Below, piece by piece: positions 29,666 through 38,891 of a stretch of DNA of 62,230 nt. The notes beneath the pieces are model-generated. The model saw only the letters and a list, made by a program, of their open reading frames with translations, made no database searches and was not told the origin of the DNA. This DNA is from Minwuia sp. (GTDB lineage: Bacteria; Pseudomonadota; Alphaproteobacteria; Minwuiales; Minwuiaceae). The first letter of the stretch is position 1. Every line of letters starts with the position of its first letter. The translations under genes and the position numbers were made by a program. The stretch covers positions 1 through 62,230 of the forward strand of contig JARGPL010000008.1 in the NCBI GenBank assembly GCA_029210175.1, given 5' to 3'.

Positions 29666-30373
29666 TCAGTTCATCAGTCCGGACCATTCCGCCTTGCCGC
29701 AGATGGCAAGGTTGGCCCGGTAGGCTTCCGCCGACATCAACCTCAGATGCTGGATCCGAATGTCCGAATCCAGTTGCCGGGCCGCCCGTTCCGCGACGCG
29801 CAGCGCCAGATCGCGCGCCCGTTGACGCCCGTCCTTCTTGTCCCGTGCCTTGAGGGTGATCCGCAGTTCCCGTTCCGACTGCAGCGCCTGCTTGATCCGC
29901 GCCGGCAGATCCCGAAAGGCCTGTTCCTCGATGTCGAGGTGCTGCAGCTGGTGAACCCGAACGACACCGGCAGGACAGGACGTTCGCGAAAATTCCCCCG
30001 GAACGTAGACCGTGGGGGCAATGGAAATCGTGACGGTGATGGTTTCCGGCGAATAGCAGAAATTCTTGTAATCATCGGTGCCGGAACGGATGTTCGCCTG
30101 CACCCTGATGCGACGATCCATCTCCAGAAATCCGAAGTGCCGGTATCCGGTTGGCAGCGGATCAACCCTGTCGGCGTAGGTGCGCAGTTCGTCAGCCGTG
30201 AACTTCGTTGACGTCCGCTCTGCCCGCGCCTCGGAAATCACCGAAATTCGCGGCAGTTCCAGCGGATTGCGGCACGGGTCGTCTGTCTGAGCAATGGCAG
30301 GCGAAAGCAGTGTGGTGCCAACCATTCCGGCCAGCACCACACCGCACATCAAACCACCGATCAAGCGCATCAC
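29666..30373 (-). CDS. Periplasmic hypothetical protein
   Basis: The 235 residues begin with a clear signal peptide (MRLIGGLMCGVVLAGMVGTT, cleavage after SPAIAQ). The mature part has four cysteines (in DDPCRNPL, KNFCYSPE, RTSCPAG and AICGKAE), which could form disulfides, and a charged helical C-terminal half rich in Arg and Glu. I recognise no family with certainty. It is 8 bp downstream of the FAH-family gene on the same strand. Two ATGs (30373, 30370) are adjacent; either start is possible. Confidence 0.7.
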   Translation of the reverse strand: MMRLIGGLMCGVVLAGMVGTTLLSPAIAQTDDPCRNPLELPRISVISEARAERTSTKFTADELRTYADRVDPLPTGYRHFGFLEMDRRIRVQANIRSGTDDYKNFCYSPETITVTISIAPTVYVPGEFSRTSCPAGVVRVHQLQHLDIEEQAFRDLPARIKQALQSERELRITLKARDKKDGRQRARDLALRVAERAARQLDSDIRIQHLRLMSAEAYRANLAICGKAEWSGLMN

Positions 30374-30381
30374 GACAGGCC

Positions 30382-31233
30382 TCAGGCTTCGTTGACCACC
30401 GGGTTCACCAGCGTACCAATACCGGTGACCTCGACTTCCACCGTGTCGCCATTCTTCATGTAGACAGGCGGCTTGCGCTTGTCGCCGACACCACCCGGTG
30501 TGCCACTGACAATGACGTCACCGGCTTCCAGCGCCATGAAACTGCTGATGTACTGGATCAGGAAAGGAATATTGAAGATCAGCCGATCGGTGTTCGCCTG
30601 CTGCATGACCTTGCCATTCAGGCGGGTCGTCAGGGTCAGCGTGGTCGGGTCAGGGATCTCGTCGGTCGTGACCATCCAAGGCCCGAAGGCCCCGGTTCCG
30701 CTGAAATTCTTGCCCGGCAGGAACTGGTGCGTATGTCCCTGAAAGTCGCGGACGGAGCCGTCGTTGTAGCAGGAATAGCCCGCGATATGGTCCAGCGCAT
30801 CAGCCTGTGCAATGTGCCGGCCTGGCGTGCCGATGATCACCGCCATCTCGCCCTCATAGTCGAAACGGTCGGAGTTGCGTGGCTTCACCATCGGCTCGCC
30901 ATGTCCCACCTGGCAGTTGGCATACCGCGGGAACATCACCGGATAGCCGGACACCTGCCGCCCGGTTTCGATGCGATGGTCTTCGTAGTTCAGACCGATG
31001 CAGACAATCTTGTTGGGGCGCGGGATGACCGGCAGGAAGTTCACATCGGTCTGGGCAAAGTCATCTCCCTGACCGGCGGCCGCCTTTTCGGCAGCGGCAA
31101 AGGCATTGCCCTCGATCAGCGACAGCAGGGTCGGATACTCACCGCCCATGCGTGCGCCCAGATCAATCACGCCCTTGTCCGTGGCAATACCGTAGCTTGC
31201 CTTGCCACCCTGTTCGAAACTCATCAGCCGCAT
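30382..31233 (-). CDS. Fumarylacetoacetate hydrolase family protein
   Basis: The 283-residue protein starts at ATG 31233 after AGGGAGG; codons above that point are not family-like. The FAH fold is shown by PNKIVCIGLNYEDH, the metal-binding acidic pair in FDYEGEMAVIIG, and GDVIVSGTPGGVGDKRKPP near the end. Members hydrolyse or decarboxylate 2,4-dioxo acids in aromatic and sugar-acid breakdown. Substrate cannot be fixed from sequence, but the nearby pob/pca genes make a role in ring-product catabolism plausible. Confidence 0.88.
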   Translation of the reverse strand: MRLMSFEQGGKASYGIATDKGVIDLGARMGGEYPTLLSLIEGNAFAAAEKAAAGQGDDFAQTDVNFLPVIPRPNKIVCIGLNYEDHRIETGRQVSGYPVMFPRYANCQVGHGEPMVKPRNSDRFDYEGEMAVIIGTPGRHIAQADALDHIAGYSCYNDGSVRDFQGHTHQFLPGKNFSGTGAFGPWMVTTDEIPDPTTLTLTTRLNGKVMQQANTDRLIFNIPFLIQYISSFMALEAGDVIVSGTPGGVGDKRKPPVYMKNGDTVEVEVTGIGTLVNPVVNEA

Positions 31234-31423
31234 GGCCAACCCTCCCTGAAAGTCCAGTCTTGCGACTGTGCTGGTAGGTGCCAAAACCTAGAGAACCGGG
31301 TGACGTTTCGCCAGTGCCATTTCGGTGGAGGCTTGGTAGCATCAGCGCGCATCACAGGCACCATCATCGGGATGCATCACATCCTTGCCGGATTCCGGGC
31401 TGCCGAGACGGGGGACGACCATC

Positions 31424-32749
31424 ATGAGCTACGCACACCCGATACCGAACGACCTGGACTCGTTCTGGATGCCCTTCACGCCGAACCGCCAGTTCAAGAA
31501 GGAACCGCGCATCGTCGTCTCGGCCAAGGACATGCATTACACATCCGCGGACGGTCGCCCGATCCTGGATGGCTCTGCCGGGCTTTGGTGCGTGAATGCA
31601 GGCCACGGACGGCAGCGGATCGTCGATGCCATAACGAAGGCCGCGAACACGCTCGATTTCGCGCCCTCGTTCCAGTACGCCAACCCGGCAGCATTCGAAC
31701 TGGCCAGCCGTATTTCCAGTCTGACGCCGGACCCGCTGAACCGGATATTCTTCACCAACTCAGGCTCCGAAGCCGTGGATACCGCGCTGAAGATCGCCAT
31801 CGCCTATCACCGGGCACGGGGCGAAGGCACGCGGACCCGGCTGATCGGTCGGGAACGCGGTTATCACGGCGTCGGTTTCGGCGGCATCTCCGTCGGTGGC
31901 ATCGTTGCCAACCGGAAGTTCTTCGGCAGCCTGCTGACCGGTGTCGACCACATGCCCCACACCCATCAGCCCAAGCTCAACAGCTTTTCCAAGGGGCAGC
32001 CGGAACATGGCGCGGAACTGGCGGATGAGCTGGAGCGCATTGTCCAGTTGCACGATCCGTCGACTGTCGCCGCCGTCATCGTGGAGCCGATGGCAGGGTC
32101 CACTGGTGTGCTGGTGCCGCCCAAGGGCTATCTGGAGCGGCTGCGCAGCATCTGTGACAAGCATGGGATCCTGCTTATCTTCGATGAGGTGATCAGCGGC
32201 TTCGGTCGGCTCGGCACCAACTTCGCGTCCGACCGCTTCGGCGTCGTGCCTGACATGATGACCATGGCCAAGGGTCTGACCAACGCCGCCGTGCCAATGG
32301 GTGCCGTGGCAGCCAGCGAGGACATCTACAACGCCTTCATGACCGGGCCGGAACATGTGATCGAACTGTTCCACGGCTATACCTACTCCGCCCATCCCAT
32401 GGCCTGTGCAGCCGGACTCGCGGCACTGGAAATCTACAGGGAAGAGAATCTGTTCGACCGGGTCGCAGAACTGGAGGGTTACTGGGAGGAGAAGATCCAC
32501 GCGCTGGCTGATGCGAAGAATGTCATCGACATTCGCAACATCGGGCTGGTCGGTGCCATCGAGATTGCATCCCGTGATGGCGAACCTGGCAAGCGCGGTT
32601 TCGAAGCAATGATCAAGGCCTTCGAAAAGGGCGCGATGGTCCGTGTTACCGGCGACATCATTGCCCTGTCGCCACCGTTCATCATCTCGAAGGAACAGAT
32701 CGACGAGTTGATGGACCTGGTGCGCGACGTCGTGAACGAGCTTGACTGA
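31424..32749 (+). CDS. Class III aminotransferase, omega-amino acid:pyruvate type
   Basis: The 441-residue fold-type I enzyme has the PLP lysine K283 in MTMAKGLTNAAVP, the aspartate in LIFDEVISGFGRLG, and the N-terminal DSFWMPFTPNRQFKKEPRI typical of beta-alanine-pyruvate transaminases. It should move the amino group of beta-alanine or a similar omega-amino acid to pyruvate. ATG 31424 follows GGGGGA. The epimerase-like gene starts 2 bp after its stop, so they are co-transcribed, with the broken PhyH gene next. Confidence 0.88.
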   Translation: MSYAHPIPNDLDSFWMPFTPNRQFKKEPRIVVSAKDMHYTSADGRPILDGSAGLWCVNAGHGRQRIVDAITKAANTLDFAPSFQYANPAAFELASRISSLTPDPLNRIFFTNSGSEAVDTALKIAIAYHRARGEGTRTRLIGRERGYHGVGFGGISVGGIVANRKFFGSLLTGVDHMPHTHQPKLNSFSKGQPEHGAELADELERIVQLHDPSTVAAVIVEPMAGSTGVLVPPKGYLERLRSICDKHGILLIFDEVISGFGRLGTNFASDRFGVVPDMMTMAKGLTNAAVPMGAVAASEDIYNAFMTGPEHVIELFHGYTYSAHPMACAAGLAALEIYREENLFDRVAELEGYWEEKIHALADAKNVIDIRNIGLVGAIEIASRDGEPGKRGFEAMIKAFEKGAMVRVTGDIIALSPPFIISKEQIDELMDLVRDVVNELD

Positions 32750-32750
32750 C

Positions 32751-33806
32751 ATGGCGAAGAAACCGGTGGGCCGCCGCGCCTTCGTCACCGGCGCCACCGG
32801 CTTTCTGGGTCTGAACCTCGTCCAGCAGTTGCTGACCGAAGGCTGGGACGTGACGGCGCTGCGGCGGGAAAAGCTGCGCCATCGCGACCTTGACCGCTTT
32901 CCCGTCACCCAGGTGACCGGCGACCTGCTGGATCCGGAGAGCCTGGAGGCCGCCGTTCCCCGCGACTGCGACGCAGTGTTTCACATGGCGGCGATGACCA
33001 CTGTCTGGTCCCGGCAGGCGCCGATGCAGAATCAGGTGAATGTCGACGGTACGGAAAACGTCATCGACGCAGCGCTGGCGAAGGGTGCCGGTCGGTTCAT
33101 CCATACATCGACCTGGAACGTCTATGACTGGTCAAACGGTGTGGTGTCGGAGGATACGCCCCAGACCGCCGGCACATCCTGGATCAATTACAACCGCACC
33201 AAGTTCCAGGCCGAGGAGGTCGTGCGTGCCGCCGTTCGCGACAGGGGCCTGGACGCGGTGATCCTGAACCCGTCCCACATCATCGGACGCTATGACCGGC
33301 AGAACTGGGCCCAGCTGATCATGATGGCCGCCATCGGGAAGCTGCCCGGCGTCCCACCCGGGGCGGGCAGCTTCGCGCATGGAGAGGCCGTGGCCCGCGC
33401 CCATATCGCCGCTGTCGACAAGGGCCGCACGGGGGAGAACTATCTGCTCGGCGGGCCGGACGCGACATTTCTTGAACTGGTGCAGCAGGTGGCCGACCTG
33501 GCCAAGCAGAGCAAGCGCCCCAAGCGCACTGTCCCCGCGCCCATGATGCGGCTGATGGGCAGGATCGAAGGCGTGATCTCCACCATCACGGCCAAGACGC
33601 CACAGATCACGCCGGAAGCAGTGGCCATGGTCACTGCCCGGGTCCGGATAGCATCATCGAAGGCGCAGGATGAACTGGGGTATCAGCCATCCACGCTGCA
33701 CGCCGCCATCTCGGATGCTTATGACTGGATGCTGCGGGAGAAGATGATCTACGCTTATGGCAAGCCGCCGAGCACGAAGCGGCAGTTGGGCTTCAAGAGG
33801 AAATAG
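32751..33806 (+). CDS. NAD(P)-dependent epimerase/dehydratase family reductase
   Basis: The 351-residue extended SDR has the Rossmann motif VTGATGFLG at residues 12-20 and the catalytic Tyr-Lys pair in NYNRTKFQAEE, with the preceding active-site region HTSTWNVYDW. General layout resembles dihydroflavonol-4-reductase and 3-beta-hydroxysteroid dehydrogenase types, so it probably reduces a ketone or oxidises an alcohol. It follows the aminotransferase by 1 bp and is followed by a PhyH gene 19 bp on, suggesting a three-gene operon. Confidence 0.85.
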   Translation: MAKKPVGRRAFVTGATGFLGLNLVQQLLTEGWDVTALRREKLRHRDLDRFPVTQVTGDLLDPESLEAAVPRDCDAVFHMAAMTTVWSRQAPMQNQVNVDGTENVIDAALAKGAGRFIHTSTWNVYDWSNGVVSEDTPQTAGTSWINYNRTKFQAEEVVRAAVRDRGLDAVILNPSHIIGRYDRQNWAQLIMMAAIGKLPGVPPGAGSFAHGEAVARAHIAAVDKGRTGENYLLGGPDATFLELVQQVADLAKQSKRPKRTVPAPMMRLMGRIEGVISTITAKTPQITPEAVAMVTARVRIASSKAQDELGYQPSTLHAAISDAYDWMLREKMIYAYGKPPSTKRQLGFKRK

Positions 33807-33825
33807 CGCTTGGGAGGGCCAGACC

Positions 33826-34622
33826 ATGCTGTCAGCCGCGACCGTTGAAACCTTTCACAGGGATGGCGCGATCCTGCTGCCCGGTGTCATCTCTGCCGAC
33901 TGGGTCGCACGGGTGCGCGCCGCCATCGACAAGGACATCGCCGAACCCGGCCCCTTCTGCCATGGCTACACGCTGGAGAACGGGCGCAGGTTTCACGGCA
34001 ACATGCGTATCTGGGAGAGCGACCCGACGTTCCACGACTATTGCCACAACTCTCCCCTGCCCGCGCTGGCGGCGGAACTGATGGGGGCCGACCGGATCAC
34101 GCTGTTCTAGACCAGTTGTTCGTGAAGGAAGAAGGCTCCGACCATCCGACCCGCTGGCACAATGACCAGCCTTACTGGCCCGTTCGGGGCCGCCAGGTCA
34201 TGAGTTTCTGGCTGGCGCTGGATGAGGTCACGGCGGACTCCGGCCGTCTGGAATTCGTCGCCGGATCGCACAACTGGGAGCGCTGGTTCCAGCCCGAACC
34301 CTTCGCCCCCGGCGGCGCCGACTATGAACGGGGCGAGAATTACGAGGACATGCCCGACATCGATGCCGATCGTGGTGCCTACAACCTGATCGGCTGGGAC
34401 ATGCAGCCCGGTGACGTCATCGCCTTCCATGCCATGGCCGTGCACGGCGCAGGCGGCAACCATCGCCTGGACCGGCGACGGCGCGGCTATACGGTGCGCT
34501 ATTGCGGCGATGATGCGACATACTTCGGCGGTCCCGGGCCGAATGCCGGCCTGCGGAACCCGAACCTCGATACCGGCGACGATCTGGCCAGTGAACAGTA
34601 CCCGGTCGTCTGGCCAGCCTGA
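33826..34622 (+). pseudogene. Phytanoyl-CoA dioxygenase family gene with a single frameshift
   Basis: ATG 33826 follows GGGAGG. The first frame gives 94 residues (MLSAATVETFHRDGAILLPG to ADRITLF) and stops at TAG 34108. The next frame continues at 34110 with DQLFVKEEG and holds the iron site TRWHNDQPYWPV and distal HGAGGNH. Restoring one base (TA-GAC to TAC-GAC) rejoins them as LFYDQLFVKEEG, paralleling LFFDTLLVKEPG in the intact gene at 21058. A one-base deletion, genuine or from sequencing, explains the break. No other lesion is visible, so the inactivation, if real, is recent. Confidence 0.85.
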
Positions 34623-34670
34623 ATACACCATCGGCGCCCGCATCAGGCCACGCCCACGGGGGGCGCCCCC

Positions 34671-34712
34671 TGACCTGATCAGGTTGTCCAGCCTTGCGGC
34701 GTTTGAGTGACA
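34671..34712 (+). repeat. Diverged 42-bp direct repeat, copy 1
   Basis: This copy contains CTGATCAGG and GCGGCGTTTGAGTGACA. The second copy is 34789-34830, with TTGATCAGG and GCGGCGTTCGCGAGACA; about 33 of 42 positions agree. Both lie between the broken PhyH gene and the acyl-CoA synthetase gene. Confidence 0.6.
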
Positions 34713-34721
34713 CACCGGGTA

Positions 34722-34738
34722 CCCGCATCAAGTGCGGG
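34722..34738. repeat. Palindromic intergenic hairpin
   Basis: CCCGCA (34722-34727) pairs with TGCGGG (34733-34738) around TCAAG. With the neighbouring CCCGGACTTGATCAGGGTG it belongs to the ACCCGsAyTTGAT-type palindromic elements that recur between genes in alphaproteobacteria. A link to the flanking 42-bp repeats is likely. Confidence 0.5.
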
Positions 34739-34788
34739 CACGCAGCCTGCAGGGAGAGCGCACGCCGTCCATATCCCATGGCGCACCC

Positions 34789-34830
34789 GGACTTGATCAG
34801 GGTGCCCAGCGTCGCGGCGTTCGCGAGACA
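34789..34830 (+). repeat. Diverged 42-bp direct repeat, copy 2
   Basis: This is the partner of 34671-34712. It ends exactly at the base before the stop codon complement (34831) of the convergent acyl-CoA synthetase gene. Confidence 0.6.
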
Positions 34831-36930
34831 TCACCCGGCCTTCGACACGATCACCGCGTCGAGGGCGACACCGCCATCCGGCAAGGCGACGTAAGGGTTG
34901 ATGTCGATGGACTCGAACTCCGCAGCCTGTGCCGCGGCGTAGACCGAAACCCGTGAAAGCGTGCGGGCCAGATCATCCAGATCAACCGGCTGGGCACCGC
35001 GCGCGCCCTGCAGCAACGGCAGGCCCTTCAGTTCCAGGATCATGCGGTGTGCCTCCGCCTCATCAAACGGTGCCACGCGGAAGGTCACGTCCTTCAGGAC
35101 CTCGACGAAGACACCACCCAGACCGAACATGACCACAGGGCCGAACACCGGGTCGTTCTGCACGCCGATGATCGTCTCCACACCCTTCGGGGCCATGGGT
35201 GCAACCAGCACGCCGTCCACAGCCGTGTTCGGTTCATGCGATTCCACCGAGGCCATGATCCCGGCAAAGGCTTCTGCAGCCTGGTCGGCCGAAACGTTCA
35301 ACCGGACACCACCGATGTCACTCTTGTGCTGAATGGCCCCTGACAGGATCTTCATGGCGACTGGCGTGCCCAGCGTCCGGGCCGCGGTTTCGGCCTCCGA
35401 GGCGTTGGTCGCGACATGGATCGACGGGAACCGCAAACCCGACTCCGACAGCAAACGCGCAGCCTCCGCTTCGTTCATTGCGCCGGAAGGCATCGGCGAG
35501 AGGGTGCTGGTCGGTGCCAGAGTTGCCGTGCTCTCCGGTCGCTCCAGCCCCTCGCGGATTTCCGTCAATGCGGCGAGGATCTGCACCGCATTGTTCAGGT
35601 CCTCGATAACCAGATAGCCATGTTCCTCGAAATACTTGCGGCTTTCCTTGGTACACATCATCGACACGGCCATGATGGCGTCCGGGTGCTTCTCGCGGAT
35701 CGCCGGGAAGATGCCCCGCAATCCATCCATGATGCGTGGGCTGAAGCCCACCGTGGACAGGAAGATGACGGTCATGTCCACGTTCCCGTGGTCCAGCATC
35801 GCCTCCAGACCCTGCTGCATCAGGTGGAAATCATTGGTGACAGTAGCGGTCACGTCGACCGGGTTTCGGGCGGCGGCATAGGGCAAGGCGTCCTTTACCG
35901 CCTTCTGAGCAATGGCAGGCAGTTCAGGGACTTCCAGGCCGCACTTGGCGGCTTCATCTGCGGCCATGACACCAGCGCCACCAGATATCGTGACAATCCC
36001 CAGTCGCCGGCCCTTGGGCAGCGGGCTGACCAGTGCCGCACCGGCCACATCCATCATCTCGTCGAGGCTATGGGCCCGGTAGACGCCATACTGACGGAAC
36101 AGCGCGTCGAACACGGCGTCCGCACCGGCCAGCGACGCGGTGTGGGTCGCGGCGGCAGCGGCACCGACTTCAGAAGCACCGACCTTCATGCAGATCACCG
36201 GCTTGCCGGCGGCCTTTGCCATCTTCAGCGCTTCGATCAGTCGTTCGGGGTTCTTGCAGCCTTCCATGTAGGCGACGATGACCTTGGTCTGCGGGTCCGT
36301 GGCACCGAAGGCGATGCAATCAGCGACGTCGACATCGGACTCGTTGCCGGTCGCAACCCAGGTCCGAAGCCCCAGGCCCCGTTCGCGCGCCGCAACCAGG
36401 ATATGGCTACCGACCGCGCCCGACTGGGTCATGATGGTCAGCGCGCCCTCCTTCGGCCAGCCGTGGTCGAATATCGACGTGAAGGTGCCGATGGCCCAGC
36501 AGCCCGGGGTCAACATGCCAAGGCAGTTCGGGCCAACGACCAGCATGCCCGTGCGGGCCGCCGTTGCAGCCATGCGTTCCTGCCACTCATGCGCTTCCCC
36601 GCCCACTTCGGAGAAGCCGGAGGAAAAGATCACGCAGGCCTTCACACCGGCTTCGGCGCAGGCGTCAACCACATCGGCGACAGCGGGCGCGGGTACGGTG
36701 ATCACCACCATGTCGATCGGCTGCCCCACGTCGCGGATATCGGCATAGGCCTTCAGGCCCTGGATCTCCTTCTCCTTCGGATGGATCGGATAGATCGGGC
36801 CCTTGAAAGGCGCTTCAAGCATGTAGCGGATCGGGCGACCACCAAACTTCAGGACATTGTTGGACGCGCCGATGACCGCAATGGACTTCGGGTCGACCAG
36901 GGCAGACAGGTCGCGGGGTTTGCTGGACAT
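34831..36930 (-). CDS. Acetate-CoA ligase family protein (ADP-forming type)
   Basis: The 699 residues combine an N-terminal CoA-binding domain (VDPKSIAVIGASNNVLKFGG), two succinyl-CoA-synthetase-like domains (VGPNCLGMLTPG, then the GIVTISGGAGVMAADEA region) and a C-terminal ATP-grasp domain from about residue 485. This fused beta/alpha layout is that of NDP-forming acyl-CoA synthetases. It would activate a carboxylic acid with ATP and CoA, or run in reverse to make ATP. As last gene of the seven-gene run from 43238 it could either prime the substrate or harvest the product thioester. Confidence 0.88.
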   Translation of the reverse strand: MSSKPRDLSALVDPKSIAVIGASNNVLKFGGRPIRYMLEAPFKGPIYPIHPKEKEIQGLKAYADIRDVGQPIDMVVITVPAPAVADVVDACAEAGVKACVIFSSGFSEVGGEAHEWQERMAATAARTGMLVVGPNCLGMLTPGCWAIGTFTSIFDHGWPKEGALTIMTQSGAVGSHILVAARERGLGLRTWVATGNESDVDVADCIAFGATDPQTKVIVAYMEGCKNPERLIEALKMAKAAGKPVICMKVGASEVGAAAAATHTASLAGADAVFDALFRQYGVYRAHSLDEMMDVAGAALVSPLPKGRRLGIVTISGGAGVMAADEAAKCGLEVPELPAIAQKAVKDALPYAAARNPVDVTATVTNDFHLMQQGLEAMLDHGNVDMTVIFLSTVGFSPRIMDGLRGIFPAIREKHPDAIMAVSMMCTKESRKYFEEHGYLVIEDLNNAVQILAALTEIREGLERPESTATLAPTSTLSPMPSGAMNEAEAARLLSESGLRFPSIHVATNASEAETAARTLGTPVAMKILSGAIQHKSDIGGVRLNVSADQAAEAFAGIMASVESHEPNTAVDGVLVAPMAPKGVETIIGVQNDPVFGPVVMFGLGGVFVEVLKDVTFRVAPFDEAEAHRMILELKGLPLLQGARGAQPVDLDDLARTLSRVSVYAAAQAAEFESIDINPYVALPDGGVALDAVIVSKAG

Positions 36931-36983
36931 GCTTCTCTCTTGTTCAGGGACTATATGGAAATGCGGGCACCGCCAATGCGGTC

Positions 36984-38330
36984 TCAGGCGGCGATCTGCA
37001 TGATCTCGGTCAGGGAAGGCGCAGTCTCGATCTGCTCGATCGCGGCACGCAGCGCGCCGGCACGATTGTCGCCGATGACAGGCTTGGCCAGCGCATCGAA
37101 CTTCGCACCGATTCGTGCGCCCTGTTCTGCCACGTCAGCCGCAGGTATGCCGCTGTCGTGTTTCGCCTGCAGACGTGTACCGTCGCGCAGGGTGACCGCG
37201 ACATCGGAAAATGTCGCCGTGACCCCTGATATCAGGTCGATTTCCACACGGTCCCGCAGCGCCGTCAGGCGCGGGTCCATTGCGTGATCGCTGTTGTAGT
37301 TCTTCATGCCAGCCGTATCGATACCGGCAAGCGCGAATGCCGTCGTCATGCGCAGCGAGAACTTGGTCTCCAGACCCGTCGCGGGCTCGGCAATGTTGCA
37401 GACCCTGTCGGCACCCTTTTCCACCTGCACCGTTACCGATGCGATGTCATCCAGCGCGGGGGCATGATCATGGCGAATTTTCCGGCCGCTCTCGATCGCG
37501 GCATGGGTCAGATAGCAGGCTGCGTGATACTTGAAGAGGTTGTTGCGGACGTGGAAGCCGCCCCCCGGTGCCGCGCCGATGGCGTCCTCAGGATTGAAGT
37601 GCTTCGAATGGGTTGCCGCGAACCCCTGTTCGCAATCGAGAATGTCGCCGCGTGACGAGAACCCGCGCGCCGCCATCGTGGCTGCCATCATCCCGGCCTC
37701 GGTCGCCCGGCCCGCGTGGAACGGCTTGCAGTCGGTGCCGAACTGGCTCTTCAGACCGGCAGCCATGGTTCCCGCGATGCCAAATGCCCGCGCCATGGCA
37801 TCCGCATCCAGCCCCAGCAGGCGACCACAGGCTGCGGCGGCACCGAACGTGCCTGCCGTCGCCGTGGCATGGAATCCCATCGCATAGTGACCCGGCATCA
37901 CCAGCGCCCCGACACGGCAGGCGGTTTCATAGCCCGCCACGAATGCTGTCAGCACATCGGCACCGGACGCGCCTGACCGCTCCCCCAGGGCCAGCAGGCC
38001 CCCGGCCACAGCCACCGTCGCGTGACCGGAAAGAACCATGTTCACGTCGTCATAGTCGTGCGCGTGGCTCGCCGTGCCATTGACCAGCGCCGCCTGGCGC
38101 GTCGACAGGCGCAGCCCGCGCCCGACCAGCGTCGACTGCGGGTTGCCCCCCTGATCCTCGGCCTCTGCCGCCAGGATATCGACGCACTGCTCATCCGCCC
38201 CGGCAAGCGTGACAGCGAACCAGTCCAGCAGACACTGCCGGGCAACCGCCCGTGCGTCATCATCGATACTGTCGAGCTGCAGCCCGGCGGCCATTGCCGC
38301 CAGGGTTGCTGTCACCTGCGTGCCGGTCAT
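36984..38330 (-). CDS. MmgE/PrpD family protein
   Basis: The 448-residue protein has the PrpD family pattern: an N-terminal all-helical region with HAHDYDDVNMVLSGHATVAV and KSQFGTDCKPFHAG, and a smaller alpha/beta domain after residue 270 (KYHAACYLTHAAIESG). Known members are 2-methylcitrate dehydratase, cis-aconitate decarboxylase and iminodisuccinate epimerase. No prpB or prpC is present, so methylcitrate is not the obvious substrate. It is 10 bp from the MaoC gene on the same strand. Confidence 0.88.
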   Translation of the reverse strand: MTGTQVTATLAAMAAGLQLDSIDDDARAVARQCLLDWFAVTLAGADEQCVDILAAEAEDQGGNPQSTLVGRGLRLSTRQAALVNGTASHAHDYDDVNMVLSGHATVAVAGGLLALGERSGASGADVLTAFVAGYETACRVGALVMPGHYAMGFHATATAGTFGAAAACGRLLGLDADAMARAFGIAGTMAAGLKSQFGTDCKPFHAGRATEAGMMAATMAARGFSSRGDILDCEQGFAATHSKHFNPEDAIGAAPGGGFHVRNNLFKYHAACYLTHAAIESGRKIRHDHAPALDDIASVTVQVEKGADRVCNIAEPATGLETKFSLRMTTAFALAGIDTAGMKNYNSDHAMDPRLTALRDRVEIDLISGVTATFSDVAVTLRDGTRLQAKHDSGIPAADVAEQGARIGAKFDALAKPVIGDNRAGALRAAIEQIETAPSLTEIMQIAA

Positions 38331-38340
38331 GATGCGCGGG

Positions 38341-38805
38341 TCAGGCGTAGGACAGGCTGATGAACTCTGCCACCATCGCCGGACGTTCCTGGCCTTCGAT
38401 CTCCATCTTCATCTCGGAGATCACCTGGACACCATTGCCGGAAACATCGTTCACTTCCTTGATGGTCTGATGCAGTCGCACCCGGCTGCCCGCAGGCACG
38501 GTGTTGGTGAAACGCACCTTGTTGGAGCCGTAGTTGATGCCGCGGCTGCGCTTCTTCACCGTCAGCGTCTGGGCCGACAGCAGCGGCACCAGCGACAGGG
38601 TCAGGAAACCGTGCGCAATGGTCTGGCCGTTCGGCATTTCCGTCCTGGCGCGTTCCACATCAACGTGAATCCACTGATGATCGCCCGTCGCTTCGGCGAA
38701 CTTGTTGATCATCTCCTGATCCACCGACACCCATTCCGATGCGCCACAATCGGCGCCCACGTGGTTCTTCAGGTCCTGCGGGGTTTCCACACTCAGCATC
38801 ATCAA
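38341..38805 (-). CDS. MaoC family hydratase
   Basis: The 154-residue single hotdog domain has the hydratase motif EATGDHQWIHVDVERA and the following GQTIAHGFLTLSL that form the (R)-specific enoyl-CoA hydratase site. It would add water across an enoyl-CoA. Within the cluster it offers a second hydratase of opposite stereochemistry to the crotonase-type enzyme at 41093. It is 10 bp from the PrpD gene. Confidence 0.9.
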   Translation of the reverse strand: MMMLSVETPQDLKNHVGADCGASEWVSVDQEMINKFAEATGDHQWIHVDVERARTEMPNGQTIAHGFLTLSLVPLLSAQTLTVKKRSRGINYGSNKVRFTNTVPAGSRVRLHQTIKEVNDVSGNGVQVISEMKMEIEGQERPAMVAEFISLSYA

Positions 38806-38891
38806 TCCTCCCGGTTATCATTTTTTGGCATCATTATGCGCCGAAGCCTGCCCCCACGGCATGCCAAATCCGCAGGGTTGTTCCTACAGCG

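Noticed and set aside
35416-37287. A 623-codon open frame on the plus strand
   Set aside because: It lies opposite the acyl-CoA synthetase gene, has His/Arg/Gly-rich composition typical of antisense frames in GC-rich DNA, and no family similarity.
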